64,000 bases of DNA, taken from the NCBI GenBank assembly GCA_036375165.1, contig DASUSI010000155.1, positions 62,001 to 126,000 on the forward strand, in the 5' to 3' direction. This document shows, in pieces, positions 27,759-35,587 of the stretch. A model generated the notes under the pieces. The model was not told the origin of the DNA. It searched no databases and was given only the letters and a program-made list of their open reading frames with translations. The stretch comes from WHSM01 sp036375165. Its GTDB lineage: Bacteria > Actinomycetota > Actinomycetes > Mycobacteriales > Micromonosporaceae. The position numbers and the translations under genes are program-made. Position 1 is the first letter of the stretch, and each line of letters starts with the position of its first letter.

Positions 27759-27780
27759 CCGACCCCGAGCCTCGGGTCGG
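27759..27780 (-). terminator. GC-rich hairpin after the ABM-domain gene
   Basis: CCGACCC (27759-27765) pairs with GGGTCGG (27774-27780), with further pairing inside the loop. It begins 20 bases past the stop of the 27800-28138 gene. T-less, so a tentative terminator. Confidence 0.45.
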
Positions 27781-27799
27781 AAGGCCCCACACCGGCCGG

Positions 27800-28138
27800 T
27801 CAGCGGTCGAACCGGTACGCCCGCTCCACCTTCGCCACGTGCACCGCGTACGACTCGTACCACCGCTGTCGGCCGGTATGCTGCGCCAGCCGGTGCTCGG
27901 CCTGGTGCCGCCAGCCCACGGCCGACTCCTCGTCCCGGAAGTACGCCACGGTGATCCCGAGTCCGTCGGGGCTCCGCGCGGAGTCCACCCCGAGGAACCC
28001 CGGCTGCTCCGCGACCAGCTCGAGCATCCGGCGCAGCGTCTCGGCGTAACCTTCCTCGTTGTCGGTCCGCAGCGACGCGAAAACCACCAGGTGGTACGGC
28101 GGTTCCGGCAGCACAGCGGGGCGTGGCTGGGTCGTCAC
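27800..28138 (-). CDS. Antibiotic biosynthesis monooxygenase (ABM) domain protein
   Basis: A 112-residue dimeric alpha/beta-barrel protein of the ABM/heme-degrading-like superfamily: VVFASLRTDNEEGYAETLRR then QPGFLGVDSARSPDGLG and WRHQAEHRLAQ. Some members are oxygenases, many have no known reaction. GTG 28138 is preceded by CGGAGGA at good spacing. No biosynthetic gene cluster surrounds it, so a housekeeping or stress role is more likely than antibiotic synthesis. Confidence 0.8.
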   Translation of the reverse strand: MTTQPRPAVLPEPPYHLVVFASLRTDNEEGYAETLRRMLELVAEQPGFLGVDSARSPDGLGITVAYFRDEESAVGWRHQAEHRLAQHTGRQRWYESYAVHVAKVERAYRFDR

Positions 28139-28310
28139 GGCGTCCTCCGGAGTCAGGACCGGCCCTGGGCGGACGTGATCTCGGACCGCGCGGGTAGGAG
28201 GTCCCAGGCTAGGTCCAGGGTCTGACAACCTCCGGACAGACGGCTGACGGCACCGCCTCAGGCCAGCTCGGGAACGCCACAATCAACCCTGAACCGGATG
28301 GGAGGCGAAC

Positions 28311-28796
28311 GTGGTAGAGGTCGAACGCACCGCGCTGCCAGGTATCGGGCTGCGGCACACCATCACCACCGAACGCGGCCGGCAGGTGGGTGTGGTCTCG
28401 CACCGTACCGGACGGCGGGACCTGGTGATCTACGACCGGGAGGATCCGGACACCTGTACCGAGACCGTGGTACTCAACGGGGAGGAGGCCGAGGCACTGG
28501 CGGAACTGCTCGCGGCGTACCGGATCGTGGAGCGGCTCGCCGAGCTGGAGAATCAGATCCAGGGCCTGGTCACCGAGCAGATCCCGATCACGGGCGGATC
28601 ACCGTACGAGGACCGGACCCTGGGCGACACCCGGGCACGTACCCGTACCGGAGCCTCGATCGTGGCCGTGGTCCGGGAGGGTGACGTACACGCCAGCCCG
28701 CGACCGGACTTCCAGTTCCGGCGCGGCGATGTGGTGGTCGTGGTCGGCACCGGAGACGGCACCACCGGGGTGGCCGACATCCTGGCGAACGGCTAG
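28311..28796 (+). CDS. Cation:proton antiporter regulatory subunit (KhtT-like)
   Basis: A 161-residue cytosolic protein. The N-terminal half is the KhtT-type domain (PGIGLRHTITTERGRQVGVV) and the C-terminal half a TrkA-C/RCK-C ligand-binding domain (about residues 85-158, ending FQFRRGDVVVVVGTGD). KhtT subunits gate KhtU and in Bacillus respond to c-di-AMP. It lies 9 bases before the antiporter gene in the same operon. GTG 28311 follows GGGAGG. Confidence 0.88.
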   Translation: MVEVERTALPGIGLRHTITTERGRQVGVVSHRTGRRDLVIYDREDPDTCTETVVLNGEEAEALAELLAAYRIVERLAELENQIQGLVTEQIPITGGSPYEDRTLGDTRARTRTGASIVAVVREGDVHASPRPDFQFRRGDVVVVVGTGDGTTGVADILANG

Positions 28797-28805
28797 GCAC
28801 CCGAC

Positions 28806-29960
28806 TTGCTGATCGAACTCGGCGCGGTGATCCTGGGCCTCGGCCTGCTCGGGGCGCTCGCGGTACGCGCCGGCATCTCCCCGGTGCCGCTCTACCTGCT
28901 CGCCGGGCTCGCGTTCGGCCAAGGCGGCGTGCTGCCGCTTGGCGCCAGCGCTGAGTTCATCGGGGTCGGGGCCGAGATCGGCGTGGTGCTGCTGTTGTTC
29001 ACACTCGGCCTTGAGTACACCGCCGGGGAACTGGTGAGTAACCTGCGCACCTCAGGTCCAGCCGGGATGCTGGACCTGGCGCTGAACGCCACGCCTGGGA
29101 TCATCGCCGGACTGCTGCTCGGCTGGGGTCCGGTCGGGGCACTGGTACTCGGCGGCGTCACGTACATCAGCTCGTCAGGGATCATCGCGAAGCTGCTCGG
29201 AGACCTGGGCTGGCTGGGTAACCGGGAAACCCCCGTGGTGCTGTCGCTGTTGGTCTTCGAAGACCTGGCGATGGCGCTCTACCTGCCGATCCTGACCACG
29301 GTGCTGGCCGGGGTCGCGATCGCCACCGGTGCGGTCACCTTGGTGGTCGCGGTGACCGCAGTGGCACTGGTGCTGTTCGTCGCACTGCGCTACGGACGAG
29401 CGGTGGAGTCGTTTGTGACCAGCCCCAACGACGAAGTGCTGGTGCTCAAGGTGCTGGGGCTGATCCTGCTGGTCGCGGGGCTCGCCCAGCAACTCCAGAT
29501 CTCCGCCGCGGTGGGGGCGTTCCTGGTCGGCATCGCGCTGTCCGGCCCGCTCGCGGAAAGCGCCCGAGCCCTGCTGAGCCCGCTCCGCGACCTGTTCGCG
29601 GCGGTGTTCTTCGTCTTCTTCGGCCTCCAGATCGATCCCGCATCGCTGTGGCCGATGGCAGGTGCCGCCGTACTGCTCGCCGTGACCGGTGCGGTCTCCA
29701 AGCTGGTCACCGGCTACCTGGCGGCCCGCCGGGCCGGGGTCGGCCGGCTGGGGCGCGCCAGGGCCGGTGTCGCTCTGCTGGCGCGGGGCGAGTTCAGCAT
29801 CGTGATCGCGGGCCTGGCCGTGGCGGCGGGGGTGGACGGCCGGGTAGGGGCGCTGGCAGCGGGGTACGTGCTGATACTCGCCGTCACCGGGCCGCTGCTG
29901 GCGCGGGTCGTGGAACCCCTGCTGCGGCACCGCCTCAGGTCGCGCCCGGAGTCGCCGTAA
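28806..29960 (+). CDS. CPA2 cation:proton antiporter (KhtU-like)
   Basis: A 384-residue membrane protein with about twelve hydrophobic segments, of the Kef/KhtU group in the CPA2 family, probably exporting K+ in exchange for H+. EIGVVLLLFTLGLEYTAGEL and the central VLSLLVFEDLAMALYLPIL with its Asp pair are typical. It starts with TTG, closely coupled to the regulatory subunit. The soluble RCK part that Kef proteins carry in cis is here the separate upstream gene. Confidence 0.9.
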   Translation: MLIELGAVILGLGLLGALAVRAGISPVPLYLLAGLAFGQGGVLPLGASAEFIGVGAEIGVVLLLFTLGLEYTAGELVSNLRTSGPAGMLDLALNATPGIIAGLLLGWGPVGALVLGGVTYISSSGIIAKLLGDLGWLGNRETPVVLSLLVFEDLAMALYLPILTTVLAGVAIATGAVTLVVAVTAVALVLFVALRYGRAVESFVTSPNDEVLVLKVLGLILLVAGLAQQLQISAAVGAFLVGIALSGPLAESARALLSPLRDLFAAVFFVFFGLQIDPASLWPMAGAAVLLAVTGAVSKLVTGYLAARRAGVGRLGRARAGVALLARGEFSIVIAGLAVAAGVDGRVGALAAGYVLILAVTGPLLARVVEPLLRHRLRSRPESP

Positions 29961-29961
29961 C

Positions 29962-30783
29962 CTATGCCCCGGCCGGTACGCCACTGGTCTCGTCGACCAC
30001 CGCCACCCGCACGGCGTCCGGATCGTCCCGGTGCAACGGCACCGCGAACACCGCGGTCGCCGGCTGGTCGTCATCTCGCCGGATCCGGTAGCAGATGATC
30101 CGCCAGTCGCCTTCGTCCCAGCTGTCCTGCACGTCCGAGGAGATGGAGGCACCGAGCATCCGGTACGCCTCGGAGAGCTGAAGCTGGTTGACGGTCTGCT
30201 CGATCGGCACGTGCTCGGACCAGTTGGCCAAGGGGTGACTGAGCCGCACCTTCAACTTGCGCAGTGGCACCAGCCAGTACCGGTCGAGCTCACTCGACAG
30301 GCCCAGCAACAACGCCACCTCGGCGAGGACCAGCGAAGCCGCACCCAGGGGAGCCTCGGCGACCGCCTCGGGCCACCAGGTGCCAGCGAATCCGTACGCG
30401 TACCCAACCATGGCCAACAACAGGCCGGCGCGGAGGAAGCTCCGGGCGGAGATCCGCTCCAACCGGGACGACAGACAACCGCATGCCGCATCCGGAGACG
30501 CGAGTCGGGCGTAGCTGAGATAGCCGAGGAAGCCGGTCGTGAGCACCACACCGGCCGCGGCCTCGACTGGATACACGGGCGGCAGCAGCAGCGCCGCGGC
30601 GATCACCAGCTCGGCCGTTCCGATGAGCCGCCAGGCCGGTGAGGCATACCGCTCTCCGACGATCCGGCTCAGGGCGTTGCGTGACACGTGCTCGGCGCGT
30701 AGCCCTCGAAGCTTGACAGCGCCCGCCCACAGCAGCAGCGCGCCGACCAGGAAGGGCTGAATCGATGCGATCCACTGGATCAT
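29962..30783 (-). CDS. MauE/DoxX-like redox-associated membrane protein
   Basis: A 273-residue protein with four to five membrane helices in the first 170 residues and a soluble C-terminal domain of about 95 residues. The loop after the third helix has the paired cysteines ACGCLSS (residues 101-103), the MauE hallmark. MauE is needed for disulfide formation in methylamine dehydrogenase light chain. Here it is the last gene of an operon with a cysteine-rich protein, which supports a thiol-oxidation role. GGGAG precedes the ATG. The C-terminal extension is unusual for MauE. Confidence 0.75.
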   Translation of the reverse strand: MIQWIASIQPFLVGALLLWAGAVKLRGLRAEHVSRNALSRIVGERYASPAWRLIGTAELVIAAALLLPPVYPVEAAAGVVLTTGFLGYLSYARLASPDAACGCLSSRLERISARSFLRAGLLLAMVGYAYGFAGTWWPEAVAEAPLGAASLVLAEVALLLGLSSELDRYWLVPLRKLKVRLSHPLANWSEHVPIEQTVNQLQLSEAYRMLGASISSDVQDSWDEGDWRIICYRIRRDDDQPATAVFAVPLHRDDPDAVRVAVVDETSGVPAGA

Positions 30784-30851
30784 GACGGCTCCCCTATCTG
30801 GCGCCTCGACCCGGGCGGGCCCGGTGTGCGGGCCCGCCCGGGTGCCGAGGT

Positions 30852-31472
30852 TCAGTGAACGTGTACGTGGGCGTAGACGGTCGCGATGTCGATCTCATTG
30901 GTGCCCGGACGCCAGGCGCCGAGTACCTGAACATGCTGACCGACCTGCAGCATCGACATGTCGGACACAGCGGGCGTGCTGTTGTAGGACACCGCGCTGG
31001 TGCCCGGGATCACGTGCCCGACGATCCGGTCGCCGGAGTGCTCCAGCTGGATGGCGTTGCGGGACAACGACACCACGTGCGCCTGGATGTTGACGATGTT
31101 CACCCACACCGCGTCGGCGGCGAGGGCCCCGTCGGGCATCCGCAGCCCACGGGAGTACAGCCCGTCACCGACTTCGATCTTGTCGAAGCTGGCGGGGTGA
31201 AGCTTCCAGATGCTGGTGCCGTGGGTCACGTAGATCCGGTCCGTGCCACCGGAAGACGGGCCGACGATCAACTGGGTACCGCTGATCTCGGTGACCACGC
31301 CTTCGACGAAGTTCGGGTCCGGCAACCCGGCGAGCGCCTTGAGGGCGTCGTCCGAGACGCTCGGGGCCGCGAAGGCGGCCTCAGGGGCCAGCGATCCGAG
31401 CCCACTCGCGCCGACGATGCCGGCACCGCCCAGCACCGCTGTGGTCAGGAGTCGTCTGCGGTCAATGCTCAT
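30852..31472 (-). CDS. Tat-exported protein of unknown function
   Basis: A 206-residue secreted protein. The signal peptide has a twin-arginine motif, DRRRLLTTAV (residues 4-13), a Gly/Ala-rich core and a cleavage site AFA (33-35). The mature part is beta-rich with two similar barrel-like halves (FVEGVVTEISGTQLIV; later VVSLSRNAIQLEHSGD) resembling DUF5666-type folds. It has no cysteine and ends HVHVH, a possible metal ligand set. GGAGG precedes the ATG. It lies 31 bases after the cysteine-rich gene and 68 before the MauE-like gene. Confidence 0.8.
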   Translation of the reverse strand: MSIDRRRLLTTAVLGGAGIVGASGLGSLAPEAAFAAPSVSDDALKALAGLPDPNFVEGVVTEISGTQLIVGPSSGGTDRIYVTHGTSIWKLHPASFDKIEVGDGLYSRGLRMPDGALAADAVWVNIVNIQAHVVSLSRNAIQLEHSGDRIVGHVIPGTSAVSYNSTPAVSDMSMLQVGQHVQVLGAWRPGTNEIDIATVYAHVHVH

Positions 31473-31503
31473 GTCGATACACCTCCTTCAGGGAAATCGA
31501 GCG

Positions 31504-31914
31504 TCAGGGCAGCGTGACCTCAGCGGGCCGCTTGCCGGTGGACAGGCTGGCGATCACGCTGTACGCGCCGGCGGTAAGGTCCATCAACCGGTCCCTCGCG
31601 CAGGTTGAGCCGCAGCACGCCTGCTCACCGCAGAACAGGTCGGTCTGCGGGCCGCAGTCGGCGATCGAGGTGACGACGGAAACGCCGTTGCACAGGTTGC
31701 GGGTGCGGTGCTGGAACCCGCAGCCGCGGCGGCTCACACTGCGACCGCAGCGGTCCGGGCGGGTGATGCTCAAACAGGCGTCGGACGCGTTCGGCCAGGC
31801 GTGCTGTCGGGAACCCGAGTTGCAGGTACCGCAGGCACCACGCCCGGTGCCACCACATGGCCCCCAGGCGTTACCGCAACAGAACCATGTCACTTCGCAT
31901 CTGAAACCTGACAT
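31504..31914 (-). CDS. Cysteine-rich double-psi beta-barrel (RlpA-like) protein
   Basis: A 136-residue protein with 15 cysteines at 6, 12, 13, 20, 28, 31, 47, 56, 65, 75, 87, 95, 100, 101 and 105. The C-terminal part fits an RlpA/barwin-type double-psi barrel: NGVSVVTSIADCGP (76-89) then RLMDLTAGAYSVIASLSTG (109-127). No signal peptide is visible. GAGGGAGG stands before ATG 31914. First gene of the operon with a Tat-exported and a MauE-like protein, so its cysteines are probably oxidised outside the cytoplasm. Catalytic role unknown; the fold assignment is by motif recognition. Confidence 0.75.
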   Translation of the reverse strand: MSGFRCEVTWFCCGNAWGPCGGTGRGACGTCNSGSRQHAWPNASDACLSITRPDRCGRSVSRRGCGFQHRTRNLCNGVSVVTSIADCGPQTDLFCGEQACCGSTCARDRLMDLTAGAYSVIASLSTGKRPAEVTLP

Positions 31915-32025
31915 CCGGGCCTCCCTCTGGGTAGTGCGGGGCTGCGCGACCGGCCGGTGCGGGCACGCGACGCCCACGGCTTTGTGGCGGAGAGTGGGTA
32001 CAGCTACGCCGCAGGTGTCGGCGGA

Positions 32026-32103
32026 CCGTTGGGCGGTGCGCCAACGGCGCCCGTCCGGTGGGCGCCGAGCATTTCATCGGCGGTCTCCCGGGGACCCGCC
32101 GAT
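32026..32103 (-). repeat. Three leader hairpins, two mutually exclusive
   Basis: CCGTTGG (32026-32032) pairs with CCAACGG (32041-32047). CGGCGCCC (32045-32052) pairs with GGGCGCCG (32060-32067), sharing bases 32045-32047 with the first stem, so both cannot form at once. A third stem joins ATCGGCGG (32076-32083) to CCGCCGAT (32096-32103). They lie in the transcribed leader of the DPBB operon. Confidence 0.4.
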
Positions 32104-32184
32104 CACAACCGGTGGGAAACGGCGACTGGCGGCTGGTGCCTGGACGGCGGGACAGCCGTTCGTCGCCATTCGCCCCTCCAGGAA

Positions 32185-32220
32185 GGTTCGTCACCAACCG
32201 ACGAACCACCTGAATCAGGT
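32185..32220. promoter_or_regulatory. Twin dyads at the start of the DPBB operon transcript
   Basis: GGTTCGTC (32185-32192) and GACGAACC (32200-32207) form a perfect 8-bp dyad with a 7-base spacer. Directly next to it, ACCTGAATCAGGT (32208-32220) is a perfect 6-bp dyad around one base. Both sit just downstream of the predicted -10 element, the place for a repressor. Confidence 0.45.
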
Positions 32221-32228
32221 AAGACCAC

Positions 32229-32257
32229 ATATTGGCGATAAATTGTCATGTAGTCAA
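32229..32257 (-). promoter_or_regulatory. Predicted promoter of the DPBB operon
   Basis: Read on the minus strand, TTGACT (32257-32252) is a near-consensus -35 element, 17 bases from CAATAT (32234-32229), a moderate -10. It lies in the AT-richest part of the window and would give a leader of roughly 300 bases. Confidence 0.4.
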
Positions 32258-32417
32258 CACTGTCGAAAAAAATCTCCTTCGTAGCTGCAAGCACCGCGGG
32301 TCCGATGGCCACGATCCAGGGCGACACCGCTGGCGCGTGGGACGGGGACGTCTGAAGCGACGGCACCAACAAGCCGGTTGGAGGTCTCAGACCCGCGTTC
32401 CTGAGATCACGCGGGTA

Positions 32418-32436
32418 TGTTCGCTGTGAGCGAACA
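32418..32436. promoter_or_regulatory. ClgR-like palindrome upstream of the S1C protease gene
   Basis: TGTTCGCTGTGAGCGAACA is a perfect 8-bp dyad around GTG. It contains CGCT-N3-AGCG, the core of the actinobacterial ClgR motif (CGCY-NAN-RGCG), differing only at the central base. It ends 42 bases before the protease start codon, a good distance for an activator. Confidence 0.45.
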
Positions 32437-32478
32437 CGTGCCGGGCATCCGTACCGTGATTACGGCGTTACCCGGGAC

Positions 32479-33465
32479 ATGGTTGACGAGTATCTGCCCA
32501 CCGGCGACACCGCGGGCAACTTCACCGGCGACCCCACCGGAGACGCGGACGCGCTGGACGCGTACAGCAGAGTGGTCTCCCGGGTGGCGGCCCGGCTGCT
32601 GCCTTCGGTGCTCAGCGTCCGGATCGACTCCCGGCACGGCGGTGCCGGCTCGGCCGTCGTCTTCACCCCGGACGGCTTCCTGCTCACCAGCGCGCACGTG
32701 GTGGAACGGTCCGCCAGCGGTACGGCGGTGTTCGCGGACGGCGCCGAGGCGGCCTTCGAGGTGGTCGGTGCCGACCCGCTCTCCGATCTCGCGGTGCTAC
32801 GCACCCGCGGCGGCCTGGCGGAGCCCGCGACCCTGGGAGACGCCGACAAGCTCCGGATCGGACAGCTCGTGGTCGCGGTCGGCAACCCGATGGGACTGGC
32901 CGGCTCGGTAACCGCCGGGGTGGTCAGCGCGCTCGGACGGTCACTGCCGGCACGGCACGGCCGGCACATCCGGCTGATCGACGATGTCATCCAGACCGAC
33001 GCCGCACTCAACCCGGGCAACTCCGGGGGCGCGCTGGCCGGCGCCGATGGTGAGGTGGTGGGAATCAACACCGCCGTCGCCGGCTACGGCCTCGGGCTCG
33101 CGGTACCGGTGAACTCGACCACCCGGCACATCATCACCGAACTGCTCTCCACCGGTCGGGTCCGCCGCGCCTGGCTCGGCGTGGCCGGGATGCCGGTCCC
33201 GCTGCCAGCCGCCATCGCGGAGCGCCGGGGTCAACGCACCGGGCTTCGGGTCGTCGAGGTGGTCCCGGCCAGCCCGGCCGGGACGGCCGGGATCTACCTC
33301 GGAGACGTGATCGTCTCCGCCGGTGACCGGCAGGTCAGCGGAGTCCAGGACCTGCAACGACTGATGCTGGGGCGGGCGATCGGCAGCCGCCTGTCGATTA
33401 CGCTGCTGCGCCGCGGAGCGTACGTGGACGTGGTCGCCGTACCGGAGGAACTGGCAAGCCGCTAG
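32479..33465 (+). CDS. S1C trypsin-like serine protease with PDZ domain
   Basis: A 328-residue HtrA/DegP-type protease with the full triad: His73 (TSAHVV), Asp103 (LSDLAVL) and Ser182 (PGNSGGAL). A PDZ domain occupies about residues 235-320 (GLRVVEVVPASPAGTAG). Unlike most HtrA proteins it has no signal peptide or membrane anchor, so it is probably cytoplasmic. A ClgR-like palindrome precedes it, in line with a protein-quality role. The ribosome site before ATG 32479 is weak. Confidence 0.9.
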   Translation: MVDEYLPTGDTAGNFTGDPTGDADALDAYSRVVSRVAARLLPSVLSVRIDSRHGGAGSAVVFTPDGFLLTSAHVVERSASGTAVFADGAEAAFEVVGADPLSDLAVLRTRGGLAEPATLGDADKLRIGQLVVAVGNPMGLAGSVTAGVVSALGRSLPARHGRHIRLIDDVIQTDAALNPGNSGGALAGADGEVVGINTAVAGYGLGLAVPVNSTTRHIITELLSTGRVRRAWLGVAGMPVPLPAAIAERRGQRTGLRVVEVVPASPAGTAGIYLGDVIVSAGDRQVSGVQDLQRLMLGRAIGSRLSITLLRRGAYVDVVAVPEELASR

Positions 33466-33469
33466 CCCG

Positions 33470-34843
33470 TCAGTGCGTCGCCTCCAGGTGCGTGAGCAGG
33501 TCCTGGCGGGTCACCAAGCCCGCCGGCTTGCCGTCCACCAGCACCATCGCGGCGTCGGACTTCTCCAACAGCGCCACCACCTCGGAGACCGGCTGGCCAC
33601 CACCGATCACCGGCAACGGCGGGGACATGTGGCCCTCGATCGAGTCGTGCAGGTTCGCCGAGCCGCTGAACAGCGCGTCCAGCAGGTCACGCTCCACAAT
33701 CGATCCGGCGATCTCACCGGTGACCACCGGGGGCTCGGCTTTCAGCACCGGCATCTGGGAGACGCCGTACTCGCGCATGATGTCGATCGCGTCGCGGATC
33801 GTCTCCGTCGGATGGACGTGCACCATCTCCGGCATCCTGCCGCTCTTCCGGGTCAGCACGTCGAGCACGGTCATCGCGTCGTCGCCGGTGCGCAGGAAGC
33901 CGTACCGCGCCATCCAGTCGTCGTTGAAGATCTTCGACAGGTAGCCCCGGCCGCCGTCCGGGAGCAGCACCACCACCACGTCCTCGGGGCCGCCACGGCG
34001 TGCCACCTCCAGCGCGGCCACCACCGCCATCCCGCAGGAACCACCGACCAGCAGTCCCTCCTCCCTGGCCAACCGCCGGGTCAGGTCGAAGGAGTCGCGG
34101 TCCGAGACCGCGATCACCTCGTCGCAGATGTCCCGGTCGTAGGTGTCCGGCCAGAAGTCCTCACCGACCCCCTCGACCAGGTACGGCCGGCCGCCGCCGC
34201 CGGAGTACACCGAGCCCTCCGGGTCAGCACCGATGATCTTCACCGACCCGCCGGACGCCTCCCGCAGGTAGCGGCCGATGCCCGAAATGGTGCCGCCGGT
34301 GCCGACCCCGGCGACGAAGTGCGTGACCCGGCCCTCGGTCTGCTGCCAGATTTCCGGACCGGTGGTCTCGTAGTGGGAGCGGGTGTTGTTCGGGTTGGCG
34401 TACTGGTTCGGCTTCCAGGCGCCAGGGATCTCCCGGGCCAGCCGGTCCGAAACGTTGTAGTACGAGCGCGGGTCCTCCGGAGCGACCGCGGTCGGGCACA
34501 CCACCACCTCAGCGCCGTACGCCTTGAGCACGTTGATCTTGTCGTCACTGACCTTGTCCGGGCAGACGAACACGCACCGGTAGCCCCGCTGCTGCGCCAG
34601 AATCGCCAGGCCGATCCCAGTGTTACCGCTGGTGGGTTCCACAATCGTGCCGCCCGGCTGGAGCAGGCCCTGCAGCTCGGCGTCCTCGATCATCCGCAAC
34701 GCGATGCGGTCCTTCACGCTGCCGCCAGGGTTGAAGTACTCCACCTTGGCCAGCACGGTGGCATCGATACCTTTGGTGACGCTACGTAGCCTGACCAGCG
34801 GAGTGTCCCCGATCAGGTCTGTGATCGACTCGTAGTACTTCAC
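33470..34843 (-). CDS. cbs: Cystathionine beta-synthase
   Basis: A 457-residue PLP enzyme joining serine and homocysteine to cystathionine. The catalytic domain (residues 1-310) has the PLP lysine in FNPGGSVKDRIALRM, the substrate loop EPTSGNTGIGLA and the phosphate loop GVGTGGTISGIG. Two CBS domains follow (about 335-455). No heme-binding N-terminal segment is present, as in other bacterial forms. It converges with the S1C protease gene, with 4 bases between the stops. Confidence 0.95.
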   Translation of the reverse strand: MKYYESITDLIGDTPLVRLRSVTKGIDATVLAKVEYFNPGGSVKDRIALRMIEDAELQGLLQPGGTIVEPTSGNTGIGLAILAQQRGYRCVFVCPDKVSDDKINVLKAYGAEVVVCPTAVAPEDPRSYYNVSDRLAREIPGAWKPNQYANPNNTRSHYETTGPEIWQQTEGRVTHFVAGVGTGGTISGIGRYLREASGGSVKIIGADPEGSVYSGGGGRPYLVEGVGEDFWPDTYDRDICDEVIAVSDRDSFDLTRRLAREEGLLVGGSCGMAVVAALEVARRGGPEDVVVVLLPDGGRGYLSKIFNDDWMARYGFLRTGDDAMTVLDVLTRKSGRMPEMVHVHPTETIRDAIDIMREYGVSQMPVLKAEPPVVTGEIAGSIVERDLLDALFSGSANLHDSIEGHMSPPLPVIGGGQPVSEVVALLEKSDAAMVLVDGKPAGLVTRQDLLTHLEATH

Positions 34844-34896
34844 GCCCGTGCCCTTTCACATCCGCGCCGGTCACCGTTGACCGGGACAGCCAGAGC

Positions 34897-35298
34897 CTAC
34901 GGTCTCACCCTGGGCGCCGGGTGGGACGGCGGCTCCTTGACGGCGTGGCTACCACCGCGCCGTTCCCAATCGATGAACCGTTCCGTCTCGTCCAGTAACG
35001 CGCCAGCCATCCATGCCGCGATCACGGTGTCGTCCAGCAGCCCTGGAATCGCGAGCACCAACTCCGGTACGACGTCCACCGGAGACACGACGTACCCGGC
35101 CGCCGCGACCAGCAGCGCCAGCCGACCCCAGCCCAGATCGGTGTAGCGACCCCGGACCCGGGCACCCAGCAACCGGGGCAGTGCCCGCAGCCGCTCGCCG
35201 ACCCCCGGTGCACCGGGCCGCCTGCCGGCCCGGACCGCCCGCCACAACGCCACAAAGGCAGCACGCCGTCCACGACGTCCAGCCACGACCTTCGCCAT
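34897..35298 (-). CDS. DUF1232 (YkvA) family protein
   Basis: A 133-residue protein with a basic N-terminal half and a hydrophobic core holding the DUF1232 motif YVVSPVDVVPELVLAIPGLLDD. Members are small membrane-associated proteins without a proven function. AAGGTGG lies before ATG 35298. Codon 101 is TTA (34996-34998). It is followed downstream by cbs in the same direction with a 53-base gap. Confidence 0.88.
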   Translation of the reverse strand: MAKVVAGRRGRRAAFVALWRAVRAGRRPGAPGVGERLRALPRLLGARVRGRYTDLGWGRLALLVAAAGYVVSPVDVVPELVLAIPGLLDDTVIAAWMAGALLDETERFIDWERRGGSHAVKEPPSHPAPRVRP

Positions 35299-35587
35299 AC
35301 CGTCCCACCTTCCGCGTCTCGCCCGGCTTTCCGACTCGTCAACCTTCGCCTCTCACGCCTTTCTTTGCCGCTGAGGCGTCTCTCATCAACGATGCGCCTC
35401 ACGCCCGCCAACGCCCAGCAGACCCGGAATCGCCCCAACTGGCAACGACAACCACCTCGGGGGTAACGGACACCAGCGGCGGATACAACGTTTCATACCC
35501 GCCGTTCGCGGTGGCAAGCGTTAGCCTCGATTGACGGTTGGCAGCAACCGGTCGCAAGCAGGCATCGGCGCAAGGCGGGGAGGACCA

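Larger units (their letters stand above)
31915..32478. promoter_or_regulatory. Divergent control region of the DPBB operon and S1C protease gene
   Basis: A 564-base stretch without a convincing gene. On the minus side it holds a promoter (32229-32257), two adjoining dyads just downstream, and a roughly 300-base leader with three strong hairpins. On the plus side it holds a 19-bp palindrome near the protease start. The segment 32220-32290 is clearly AT-richer than the rest of the window. Confidence 0.6.

Noticed and set aside
32220..32290. AT-rich segment as a sign of horizontal transfer
   Set aside because: It is only about 70 bases long, coincides with the promoter and is flanked by genes of normal composition, so it is better explained as a promoter region.
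32103..32372. 89-codon frame on the minus strand across the AT-rich zone
   Set aside because: It spans the predicted promoter and dyads, its codon use is irregular, and the GAAGGAG stretch near 32270 is not followed by a start at a usable distance in that frame.
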